DNA from: OMOG01 sp041485845
Lineage (GTDB): Bacteria > Acidobacteriota > Terriglobia > Bryobacterales > Bryobacteraceae
Assembly: GCA_041485845.1 (NCBI GenBank)
Contig: JBGPKH010000536.1
Coordinates: 1 to 6,377, forward strand
Reading direction: 5' to 3'
DNA length: 6,377 nt
The notes under the pieces are model-generated. The model saw nothing but the letters and a program-made list of their open reading frames with translations, did no database searches and was not told the origin of the DNA. Each line of letters starts with the position of its first letter. Positions within the stretch are counted from its first letter, which is position 1. Positions 1-5,126 of the stretch are shown here, in pieces. The position numbers and the translations under genes were made by a program.

Positions 1-418
1 GCCGGTGCGGCTCCGTCGCCGGGTCGAGTTTCCTCAACCCCGCCACAAAGCACCCCTCGTAGGCCAGCTCCCCCGCCCGGTAGTGATCCGGATGCCGCGC
101 CTCCCAGTACGGCAGAATCACCACCCGCGGCTGGAGCTCGCGGATCCGCATCGCCAGCGTCATGCGCGCGGTGATGGTGTTTTCCAGGCGCGCATCCGGC
201 ATGTGCTGGTTGTCGCGCCACACCAGCAGCATGTGGCGCGCGGCCTCCTGCGATTCGGCAATGCGCTGCTCGGGCGTGCCGCGCGTGCCCATGTCGCCGG
301 CCGTCAGGTCCAGCACGCCGGTGCGATACCCCATCTCGGCCATGCGGATGAGCGTGCCGCCGCAGGTCTGCTCCACGTCGTCGGGATGCGCGGCGATAGC
401 CAGAACGTCGAGGTTCAT
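1..418 (-). CDS. bshB1: BshB1-like N-acetylglucosaminyl-malate deacetylase (LmbE/PIG-L family), partial
   Basis: Zinc-dependent LmbE/PIG-L deacetylase, probably the cytoplasmic enzyme that removes the acetyl group from GlcNAc-malate in bacillithiol synthesis. The first 139 residues are visible; the 3' end is beyond the left edge, and the family is usually about 230-240 residues, so roughly 95 are missing. Seen: the N-terminal AHPDD motif with His11 and Asp14, and the second motif RHPDHY with His112. This matches the His/Asp/His zinc-ligand spacing known for Bacillus BshB enzymes. GDMGTRGTPEQR (41-52) and the stretch GCFVAGLRKLD near residue 122 are typical of BshB1 rather than other LmbE proteins. 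After AHPDD the sequence reads VEQTCGG where Bacillus-type enzymes have AELGCGG, a small lineage difference. The ATG overlaps the stop of the upstream glutaredoxin-like gene (ATGA) with no Shine-Dalgarno sequence, so translation is probably coupled. It could be another LmbE deacetylase; bshA and bshC are not in view. Confidence 0.8.
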   Translation of the reverse strand, partial: MNLDVLAIAAHPDDVEQTCGGTLIRMAEMGYRTGVLDLTAGDMGTRGTPEQRIAESQEAARHMLLVWRDNQHMPDARLENTITARMTLAMRIRELQPRVVILPYWEARHPDHYRAGELAYEGCFVAGLRKLDPATEPHR

Positions 419-672
419 GCGCGCGCCGCCAGTTTCTTGAGAAATTCTTTCATATCCACTTTGTACTTGAAGGCCTTCACGCCATCGATGGCGATCACCG
501 GCACTTCGTCATTGTACCGGCGGCGCAGCTCCGGATCGGCATCGATATCGAATTCTTCGTAATCGAAAGCGGCGCGCCGCCGAGCCTGTTGGATCACCCG
601 CTTGGCATCCTCGCACAGGCAACATCCGGCGCGCGTGTAGAGCGTGACCAACTGCTTCACGGGCCGGATCAT
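415..672 (-). CDS. Glutaredoxin-like thioredoxin-fold protein
   Basis: Small 85-residue thioredoxin-fold protein, expected to act in the cytoplasm in thiol-disulfide exchange. Seen: an N-terminal beta strand (LVTLYTRAG, 8-16), then the redox motif C17-C-L-C20 with an extra Cys18 inside it, the helix EDAKRVIQQARR, the strand DYEEFDID, and the cis-proline motif E56-V-P-V-I-A-I-D63. This order and length fit the glutaredoxin-like group of PF05768 (formerly DUF836), whose motif is usually CxLC. The start at 672 overlaps the rhomboid stop as ATGA, and its own stop overlaps the bshB1-like ATG the same way; no Shine-Dalgarno sequence is seen. A longer in-frame start at 861 would lie inside the rhomboid gene and adds residues unlike the family, so it was not chosen. 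Its position directly before the bacillithiol-type deacetylase suggests, by inference only, a role with bacillithiol or its mixed disulfides. Confidence 0.85.
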   Translation of the reverse strand: MIRPVKQLVTLYTRAGCCLCEDAKRVIQQARRRAAFDYEEFDIDADPELRRRYNDEVPVIAIDGVKAFKYKVDMKEFLKKLAARA

Positions 673-1340
673 CGCCAGTAGAGATCGCGGCGGCGCGTGA
701 AGCGCTCGCGCGTGCCCAGCGCCCGGATCAGGACGATACCCGCGACAAATCCGCCCACGTGCGCGAAGAACGCGGTGCCGCCCTGGGATGCCTGGGTGTA
801 GCCGATGCTGCCCACGCCGCTCAGAAGCTGGATCGCGAACCAGTAGATCAACATCAGCCATGCCGGAACTTCAAACGTGTAGATGAAGAAAAAGATGAAG
901 GCGAAGGTCAGGATTCGCGACCGCGGAAACTTGATCAGGTACGCGCCCATCACTCCCGCGATGGCGCCGCTCGCTCCCACCATGGGTACCCGCGAGAAAG
1001 GGCCGATGAGCATCTGCCCCAGAGCCGCGGCCGCCCCGCACAGAAGATAGAACACCAGAAACTTGGCGTGGCCCAGAATGTCCTCGATGTTGTCCCCGAA
1101 GATCCACAGGAACCACATGTTGCCCAGCACGTGCATCCAGCCGCCGTGAACGAACATCGACGTGAGCACGTTTTCGATGCGGAAGTGGCCGGGCGTGAAC
1201 CCGTACATCGCGATGAAGGCGTTCAGCGAGTAATCGTCCAGCGAGAACTCCCGCAGGAAGACCAGGAGGTTGATCGCGATCAGCACCACCGTGACCACCG
1301 GCCGGGAATAGCTCGGCTGCGTGTCGCGTAACGGGAACAT
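669..1340 (-). CDS. Rhomboid family intramembrane serine protease
   Basis: Integral membrane serine protease of the rhomboid family (PF01694), predicted to cleave transmembrane substrates in the inner membrane. It has 223 residues, normal for a bacterial rhomboid with no extra domain. Seen: the first membrane segment at about 14-29 (VVTVVLIAINLLVFLR); the HxxxN motif His70/Asn74 within HGGWMHVLGNMWFLWIFGDN; the catalytic serine Ser124 in GASGAIAGVMGAY; a hydrophobic segment at about 144-170; and the catalytic His194 in AHVGGFVAGI. Ser/His and the HxxxN residues are all present, so it should be active. The C-terminal tail after 208 is strongly basic (RERFTRRR) and probably cytoplasmic. The ATG abuts the kinase stop TAG with no gap and the stop overlaps the next ATG. 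The substrate cannot be told from the sequence. Confidence 0.93.
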   Translation of the reverse strand: MFPLRDTQPSYSRPVVTVVLIAINLLVFLREFSLDDYSLNAFIAMYGFTPGHFRIENVLTSMFVHGGWMHVLGNMWFLWIFGDNIEDILGHAKFLVFYLLCGAAAALGQMLIGPFSRVPMVGASGAIAGVMGAYLIKFPRSRILTFAFIFFFIYTFEVPAWLMLIYWFAIQLLSGVGSIGYTQASQGGTAFFAHVGGFVAGIVLIRALGTRERFTRRRDLYWR

Positions 1341-2300
1341 CTAGTTGCCGGAGTCCTCGGCCGCGCGGGCTGCGATCTCCGGGTGTGCCCGTCTTTCGGC
1401 CCGCGCCATCAGGACGCGAACCTCTTCGAGGCCGCGGATTCCGCCGCGGGCTCCCAGCGCCGTGCAGTTCAGGGCCGCCATCGCATTGGAGAATTCGAGC
1501 GCGTCGGGCATCGTCATTCCCTGCAAAACAGCATAGCAGAACGCCCCGTGAAACACGTCTCCGGCGCCCGTCGTGTCCAGGCAATTCACCACAAAAGCCG
1601 GTGAATAGTGATATCGTCCACACTCGCGGGCCAGCGAGCCGTGGGCGCCCAGTGTCATGGCCGCGACCTTCATGCCGTATTCCTCCTGGATGGTTGCGAG
1701 CGCGCGAAACGGGTCGCCCACGCCGGTCCAGGCGGTGGGAAATTCGGAGCTCGCCACCAGGTAATCGATGTTCGGCAGCACCCGGTCGAAGCCCTGATAG
1801 ATGGTATCGACGTCGGCCGTCACCGGGATGCCGTGGCTGCGCGCGAGCGAGGCGGCGCGCGCCGCGGCCGCCGTGTCGTAGCCGTCCACGTGCAGCATCC
1901 GCGCGCCCGCGATCTGCTCGGACGTGATGCGCTCCGGGTCGATGCGCAGGCAATCGTCGTGACGCCAGAGCACCGTGCGCTCGCCGGTCGAGCGGTCGAT
2001 GATGATGTAGGCCGATTGATTCGCACAATTCCGGCAAAGCTGCACGTCGTCGAGATTGACGCCGGTGCCGCGCAGGCTGTCCATCTGGATGCGGCCGCGC
2101 TCGTCGTCCCCGATGGCGCCGATGTACTTGACGCGCAGCCCCAGCCGGGCACAGGCGACCATCGCGCTGGCCACCTGGCCCCCCGGCGACAACATTTCTT
2201 CCTGAAAAGGCACCTTGCCCGCGTAGGCCGGGAAGTGCGGAACGATCAGTAAGGTGTCGGTGGCGTTCAGGCCAACGCCCACGACGTCGAATTGTGGCAT
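1341..2300 (-). CDS. PfkB-family carbohydrate kinase (ribokinase-like)
   Basis: Cytoplasmic ATP-dependent sugar or nucleoside kinase of the PfkB/ribokinase superfamily (PF00294). Its 319 residues are the usual length. Seen: the N-terminal strand FDVVGVGLNATDTLL with Asp15 in the usual substrate-binding position; the first PfkB signature around SPGGQVASAMVACARLG (38-54); a lid region with GAIGDDERG (61-69); and the second signature DTTGAGDVFHGAF (242-254), where Asp248 is the expected catalytic base and GAG forms the anion hole. The substrate is not evident. The GGQVASAM form recalls fructose/ketohexokinase-like members, but this is a weak guide. Cys89-x-x-Cys92 sits just before the substrate-side strand QSAYIIIDR, which is unusual. 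It is the first gene of an operon continuing with the rhomboid; its TAG directly precedes that ATG. The start at 2300 lies 8 nt after a TACAAT hexamer with no Shine-Dalgarno sequence, suggesting a leaderless transcript. Confidence 0.92.
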   Translation of the reverse strand: MPQFDVVGVGLNATDTLLIVPHFPAYAGKVPFQEEMLSPGGQVASAMVACARLGLRVKYIGAIGDDERGRIQMDSLRGTGVNLDDVQLCRNCANQSAYIIIDRSTGERTVLWRHDDCLRIDPERITSEQIAGARMLHVDGYDTAAAARAASLARSHGIPVTADVDTIYQGFDRVLPNIDYLVASSEFPTAWTGVGDPFRALATIQEEYGMKVAAMTLGAHGSLARECGRYHYSPAFVVNCLDTTGAGDVFHGAFCYAVLQGMTMPDALEFSNAMAALNCTALGARGGIRGLEEVRVLMARAERRAHPEIAARAAEDSGN

Positions 2301-2308
2301 TCAAGACT

Positions 2309-2337
2309 ATTGTAGGGGCCGGCGCGTACCGCACCAA
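2309..2337 (-). promoter_or_regulatory. Candidate promoter of the kinase-rhomboid-redoxin-bshB1 operon
   Basis: Reading the minus strand, TTGGTG (2337-2332) is followed by a 17-nt spacer and TACAAT (2314-2309). The second hexamer differs from the sigma-70 -10 consensus at one base; the first matches -35 at three of six. The kinase ATG begins 8 nt after TACAAT, so a normal start point (about 7 nt after -10) would fall at or one or two bases before the ATG. No Shine-Dalgarno sequence would fit in between. The leaderless interpretation is inference. Confidence 0.5.
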
Positions 2338-2342
2338 CCCGC

Positions 2343-2352
2343 CTGGCGCCAG
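2343..2352. repeat. 10-bp perfect palindrome upstream of the operon promoter
   Basis: CTGGCGCCAG is a perfect inverted repeat lying 5 bp upstream of the candidate -35 hexamer of the kinase operon. That is a plausible place for a regulator site. At this GC content a 10-bp palindrome can occur by chance, so its role is uncertain. Confidence 0.25.
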
Positions 2353-2363
2353 CCCTCGTTTCC

Positions 2364-2434
2364 CTCTGCCACCTCGGCGTTCTCAGGTTTTGACTTTGTC
2401 TTACTCGGCGGCTCGGCGTCTCGGCGGTGAAAAT
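2364..2434 (-). repeat. Short-period CGCCGAG repeat element in the intergenic region
   Basis: On the minus strand, CGCCGAG occurs three times at an exact 8-bp period (2426-2420, 2418-2412, 2410-2404). It is preceded by TTTTCAC and followed by an A-rich stretch, then a fourth CGCCGAG (2379-2373) and a degenerate GGCAGAG (2370-2364) at a 9-bp period. It fills most of the 138 bp between the propeller gene stop and the kinase start. It resembles the GCCGAG/CACAGAG-type short-period repeats scattered between genes in many environmental bacterial genomes (remembered, not searched). No open frame or strong hairpin is apparent in it. The function is unknown; it might be a dispersed repeat or affect 3' end formation of the propeller mRNA. 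Confidence 0.55.
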
Positions 2435-2438
2435 CCCG

Positions 2439-4190
2439 CTACCGGAAATTCTCCACCATCATCAAATCCGTCTGACTCTGGTCCACCCGCGGAAACAATA
2501 CATACTTCCCGTCCGGCGACACCGAAAACAGATGACCCTGCCCGAATTCGACGTTCTTGAGCGCCAGCACGGTCGAGCTCTTCTTCGTCGCGAAATCGTA
2601 GAACGCGATCACCCACGACCGCATGCTCCGCTGGAACTCCGCGTAATAGGCGCCCTTCTTGGTAAGCTGAAGGGTCGTCACCCACATCAGGTCGTGCTCC
2701 GGGATAATCGCCTCCTCCGCTTCCCCGCCCTCCACCGGGACCCGCCAGAAACTGCGCCGCATGCGGTAGTACACGTACTTCCCGTCCACCGACTCCACGG
2801 GCTGCGCTCCTCCCGCGAACTCCTTCGTCAAAGCCTCCGGACTCCCGCCGTTCGCCGCCGCTTTCCAGATCTGGCCGCGCGAATCGAAGTAGATCCTCTT
2901 GCCGTCGTGCGACCACGAAGCGTTCCCGCTTTGCAGCGCCAGGCGCGTGGGCTTGGGCGCGTGGGCCACGGCGGCCACGCTGTACAGGTCGAAACCGCGA
3001 TCGCCCCGCGAATCGTAGAGCATCGTCTTGCCGTCGGGCGACCACCGCAGCCGGCCGATCGACGGCCCGTTGAGGTGCGTCACCTGCACGCGATTTCCGC
3101 CGTCCGCGTCGCACACCCAGATCTCGTCCGTGCCGGTCTGCTCCGAAATGTCCGCGATCTTCTTGCCGTCGGGCGAATACGCCGGCGAAATCTCGCGCGC
3201 CGACGAGCGAATCAGCGGGCGCTCGTCGGCCGTCGCGCCGTCCGAGCCCGGCCCGAGCGTCGCCCGCCAGATCGCCGATACCGAGGGGCTGTCGGCATAC
3301 GCCAGATGGTATCCCGCGCGCGCCACCACCGGGTCCTTCGCCTGCCTGCCGGCGATGGGAAGCTCCCGCGGGCTGCCGCCATAGGCCGGCAAGCGCCACA
3401 GCCGCCATCCACCCACCCGGCTCGAAGAGTAGACCAGGTCGTGCCCGTCCGCCGTCCACGAGAGGCCGCGGATGCCGCGATCGTCAAACGTCAGCCGTCG
3501 CGGCGAAGCCCCCGAGAGATCGCAGAGGTAAACGTCGGCGGCGTCCGCCCCCGTGCTCCGGACGAATGCCAGCGTGCCGCCGTCCGGGGAAATCGCTGGA
3601 CTGGAGTCGCCTTCGGACCCCTCGGGCGGATTGGTAATGCGCGTCACCTTGCCGGAATCGATCGTGACCACCGCCAGTCCCGGCGCCTTATCGCCGCTCT
3701 GAACCACCACCAGCGCCCCGCCGTCCTTGGTCCAGGTAACCGCCGGCAGGGGCTGCGATTCGTCGCCCGCCGCCGGGAACTCCGCCACCTTGCGCTCCGC
3801 CCCGCCGCCCACCGGCGTCACCAGGTATTGCGCGCGCCCCTCGCCGGCCCGCAGGAACGCGATCTTCGTGCCGTCGGGTGACCACGCCGGGCTGACGTCG
3901 TTCGCCGCGCCCTCGGTCAACTGCCGCGGCGTGTCTTTGACCACCGTGCGCACAAAAATGTGGAAGGCGTCGATCTTGGCGGCGCCGCGCGCGCTGTATG
4001 CCACGCGCTGTCCATCCTCCGAAAAGGCGGGATACGCTTTCGTGCCGGGCTCGCTCGAGAACGGCACGCGCTTCTGCTCCACGGCCGGCCCGGTCGCGAG
4101 CCGTCCCAAGAGCGTCACCACCCCGCCGACCGAGCAGAGCGCCAGAGCCAGCAAAACCGCCGGACGGCGCATGAACTTGCCAGATGACAT
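2439..4190 (-). CDS. Membrane-anchored or exported TolB/PD40-type beta-propeller protein
   Basis: A protein of 583 residues made almost wholly of PD40/TolB-like propeller blades. Residues 1-6 are short and basic-containing, followed by a hydrophobic segment at about 10-28 (RPAVLLALALCSVGGVVTLL) that is either a signal-anchor or a signal peptide, so the propeller is probably periplasmic. About ten blade motifs of the type W/S-S-P-D-G-x-x-hydrophobic are visible, near residues 57, 103, 153, 200, 245, 338, 383, 426, 467 and 557 (for example WSPDGTKIAF and VSPDGKYVLF). Such propellers bind proteins or ligands; no catalytic residues are recognised. In Acidobacteriota this propeller, including a C-terminus like LMMVENFR, is often preceded by a winged-helix domain and a membrane helix; here that DNA-binding part is absent. 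The start at 4190 was chosen because it lies 10 nt after the hydrolase stop; 4172 is an alternative, and the longer frame from 4259 overlaps the hydrolase. No Shine-Dalgarno sequence is seen. It is probably co-transcribed with the hydrolase. Confidence 0.85.
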   Translation of the reverse strand: MSSGKFMRRPAVLLALALCSVGGVVTLLGRLATGPAVEQKRVPFSSEPGTKAYPAFSEDGQRVAYSARGAAKIDAFHIFVRTVVKDTPRQLTEGAANDVSPAWSPDGTKIAFLRAGEGRAQYLVTPVGGGAERKVAEFPAAGDESQPLPAVTWTKDGGALVVVQSGDKAPGLAVVTIDSGKVTRITNPPEGSEGDSSPAISPDGGTLAFVRSTGADAADVYLCDLSGASPRRLTFDDRGIRGLSWTADGHDLVYSSSRVGGWRLWRLPAYGGSPRELPIAGRQAKDPVVARAGYHLAYADSPSVSAIWRATLGPGSDGATADERPLIRSSAREISPAYSPDGKKIADISEQTGTDEIWVCDADGGNRVQVTHLNGPSIGRLRWSPDGKTMLYDSRGDRGFDLYSVAAVAHAPKPTRLALQSGNASWSHDGKRIYFDSRGQIWKAAANGGSPEALTKEFAGGAQPVESVDGKYVYYRMRRSFWRVPVEGGEAEEAIIPEHDLMWVTTLQLTKKGAYYAEFQRSMRSWVIAFYDFATKKSSTVLALKNVEFGQGHLFSVSPDGKYVLFPRVDQSQTDLMMVENFR

Positions 4191-4200
4191 ATATTTCGTA

Positions 4201-4875
4201 TTATCGCAGCACTCGCCCCAGCCAGCCCTCCACAATCGCGCGACCCTGGGATGGCACACGATGGCCGCCGTCGATCAGGTGGAACTCCTGGTCCATTACC
4301 CGAAGACGCAATCTCGCGGGATATTGTTCCGTGACCGCGGGAGGATAATATTCGTCTTCGCGCCGCGCGATGTGCAGCACCGCGGCGGTCACCGGCTGAT
4401 AGCTGCCCGTCTCCCAATCCCCCGGAAGCCCCCCGCACACCCCCACCACCCCGCGGACCGCGTCCGGGAACGTCCCCGCGAACCGGTAGTTCAGCGAAAC
4501 CGGCTGCGAGAATCCAGCCAGGATGCGCCTCTGCGGAGGGATGCCCTGTTCACGGCCGGCCTCGTTCAACACGTGCAGCACCATGTCGTGATGCAGCCGG
4601 ATGGAGGACGCCGCGTGGCGGTTGGTGTTCCATCCGTAACCCACCTGCAACGTTTTTTCGTCGAGGAAAAACTGATTGGGCCCCTGGAGCGAAGCGATGA
4701 TATGCCGCGGGCCGAACAACTTGCGCGTGAGGTGCAGCATCGCTTCGGGAGTCTGCCCGAAACCGTGCAGCGTCACCACCAGTGCGGTCCCCGAATCCTC
4801 CGCCTCCGGTAACTGCAGCAGATAATGGCAATCGAGGCGTGCGGAGAAGCCGCCATGCCGTACATCGTCGCTCAT
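4201..4875 (-). CDS. Alpha/beta hydrolase, phospholipase/carboxylesterase type
   Basis: A 224-residue cytoplasmic (no signal peptide) alpha/beta hydrolase, close in length to the phospholipase/carboxylesterase family (PF02230), which cleaves small esters. Seen: the oxyanion-loop motif LVVTLHGFGQ (32-41), nucleophile elbow L-A-G121-F-S123-Q-P125, probable acid Asp174 in HIARREDEYYPP, and His205 in IDGGHRVPS. Two details depart from the family norm. The elbow is GFSQP where GFSQG is usual, and the acid loop reads ARRED in place of a G-x-x-D loop. The triad residues themselves are kept, so activity is likely. The start at 4875 is preferred over the longer frame from 4968 because the extra 31 residues are not family-like and the 4875 ATG follows a TACAAC hexamer by 8 nt. 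It is followed 10 nt after its stop by the propeller gene. The substrate is unknown. Confidence 0.85.
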   Translation of the reverse strand: MSDDVRHGGFSARLDCHYLLQLPEAEDSGTALVVTLHGFGQTPEAMLHLTRKLFGPRHIIASLQGPNQFFLDEKTLQVGYGWNTNRHAASSIRLHHDMVLHVLNEAGREQGIPPQRRILAGFSQPVSLNYRFAGTFPDAVRGVVGVCGGLPGDWETGSYQPVTAAVLHIARREDEYYPPAVTEQYPARLRLRVMDQEFHLIDGGHRVPSQGRAIVEGWLGRVLR

Positions 4876-4883
4876 TCGAAACT

Positions 4884-4889
4884 GTTGTA
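4884..4889 (-). promoter_or_regulatory. Candidate -10 hexamer for a leaderless hydrolase transcript
   Basis: On the minus strand TACAAC is followed by 8 nt and then the hydrolase ATG. The 17 bases from this hexamer through the ATG match the kinase start region at 14 positions (TACAAyAGTyTyGAATG in both). No Shine-Dalgarno sequence lies between, and no good -35 hexamer is visible 16-18 nt upstream. The support is the repeat of the same layout at two unrelated genes. Confidence 0.42.
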
Positions 4890-4988
4890 TCACGTTGGCT
4901 GATCCTACTGAGCCGGTAGAGTAATTTAACAGCCGCCGCTGACCGGCCAGCCATGCTCCCGTGCCCACTAGTCCGGTGCGACTCTAGC

Positions 4989-5006
4989 CGTAATCGGTCG
5001 TAATCG
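4989..5006. repeat. Direct repeat CGTAATCG, two copies at 10-bp spacing
   Basis: CGTAATCG occurs at 4989-4996 and 4999-5006, exactly one helical turn apart, in the intergenic region between the divergently transcribed hydrolase and secreted-protein genes. The same face of the DNA would be presented twice, as in binding sites for tandem or cooperative regulators. No known regulator site is recognised. Confidence 0.4.
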
Positions 5007-5045
5007 TAGCGTTGATGCGGGGGCCATGGCTGTGCAAACGCTACG
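5005..5045. repeat. 9-bp inverted repeat with nested palindrome (hairpin)
   Basis: CGTAGCGTT (5005-5013) pairs perfectly with AACGCTACG (5037-5045). Inside, TGC (5016-5018) can pair with GCA (5034-5036) after a two-base bulge, and the loop holds the self-palindrome GCCATGGC (5023-5030). No T-run follows on either strand and both flanking genes point away, so it is not an intrinsic terminator. It may be an operator, or part of a 5' untranslated region of the rightward gene if transcription starts upstream of it. Confidence 0.45.
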
Positions 5046-5063
5046 GATCGCTGAACAAACGTA

Positions 5064-5091
5064 ACCGGAATTACCGGAACCGGCGTCCCGG
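5064..5091. repeat. Cluster of ACCGGAA / CCGG repeats
   Basis: ACCGGAA occurs at 5064-5070 and 5073-5079 (9-bp period), and CCGGCG occurs at 5080-5085 and 5088-5093 (8-bp period), so CCGG appears four times in 27 bp. The cluster lies about 40-60 bp before the start of the secreted-protein gene. It may be a regulator site or simple local sequence bias; nothing known is recognised. Confidence 0.25.
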
Positions 5092-5108
5092 CGGAAACAT
5101 CTCCGCCG
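5089..5108 (+). repeat. 7-bp hairpin just upstream of the secreted-protein gene
   Basis: CGGCGGA (5089-5095) pairs perfectly with TCCGCCG (5102-5108) around the 6-nt loop AACATC. Nearly all pairs are G-C, so an RNA copy would be stable. It ends 18 bp before the first ATG of the rightward gene. It is either a 5' untranslated-region stem or, if the transcript is leaderless from the CATAAA at 5118-5123, a DNA element just upstream of the -10 position. Confidence 0.4.
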
Positions 5109-5126
5109 CCGAGACGTCATAAAGAA

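Larger units (their letters stand above)
4876..5126. promoter_or_regulatory. Divergent intergenic region between the hydrolase and secreted-protein genes
   Basis: These 251 bp separate two genes transcribed away from each other and should hold both promoters. The leftward side has the TACAAC hexamer at 4889-4884. The rightward side has only a weak -10-like CATAAA (5118-5123), which would place the start point near the second ATG. Direct repeats and two hairpins fill the right half and are listed separately. The stretch 4890-4988 shows nothing recognisable. A minus-strand frame that would extend the hydrolase to 4968 was judged non-coding. Confidence 0.45.

Noticed and set aside
5..562. Plus-strand frames opposite the deacetylase and redoxin genes
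   Set aside because: They are antisense to genes with intact zinc-ligand and CxxC motifs, and no protein family is recognised.
1608..2252. 214-codon plus-strand frame opposite the kinase
   Set aside because: It is antisense to a complete PfkB kinase; its composition is that of a shadow.
871..2337. 488-codon minus-strand frame overlapping the kinase and rhomboid genes
   Set aside because: It is a different frame over two clear genes, with an Arg/Gly-rich translation typical of frame-shifted high-GC coding sequence.
2364..2434. CRISPR array
   Set aside because: The repeat unit is only 7-8 bp with no spacers of regular length, and there are no cas genes.
2427..3881. 484-codon open frame on the plus strand
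   Set aside because: It is antisense to the propeller gene, whose ten blade motifs are unmistakable. The translation is rich in Arg, His and Pro and has no domain.
4200..4205. GATAAT as a separate promoter for the propeller gene
   Set aside because: The hexamer fits -10 at five of six bases and ends 9 nt before the ATG, but it overlaps the hydrolase stop and has no -35 partner. Co-transcription with the hydrolase explains the arrangement as well.
3727..4812. 361-codon open frame on the plus strand
   Set aside because: It lies antisense across the junction of the hydrolase and propeller genes and shows no recognisable protein features.
4876..4968. N-terminal extension of the hydrolase to an ATG at 4968
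   Set aside because: The extra 31 residues have no resemblance to the family, and the 4875 ATG has the -10-like context shared with the kinase.
5005..5045. Rho-independent terminator
   Set aside because: No T-run follows the stem on either strand and both neighbouring genes point away from it.
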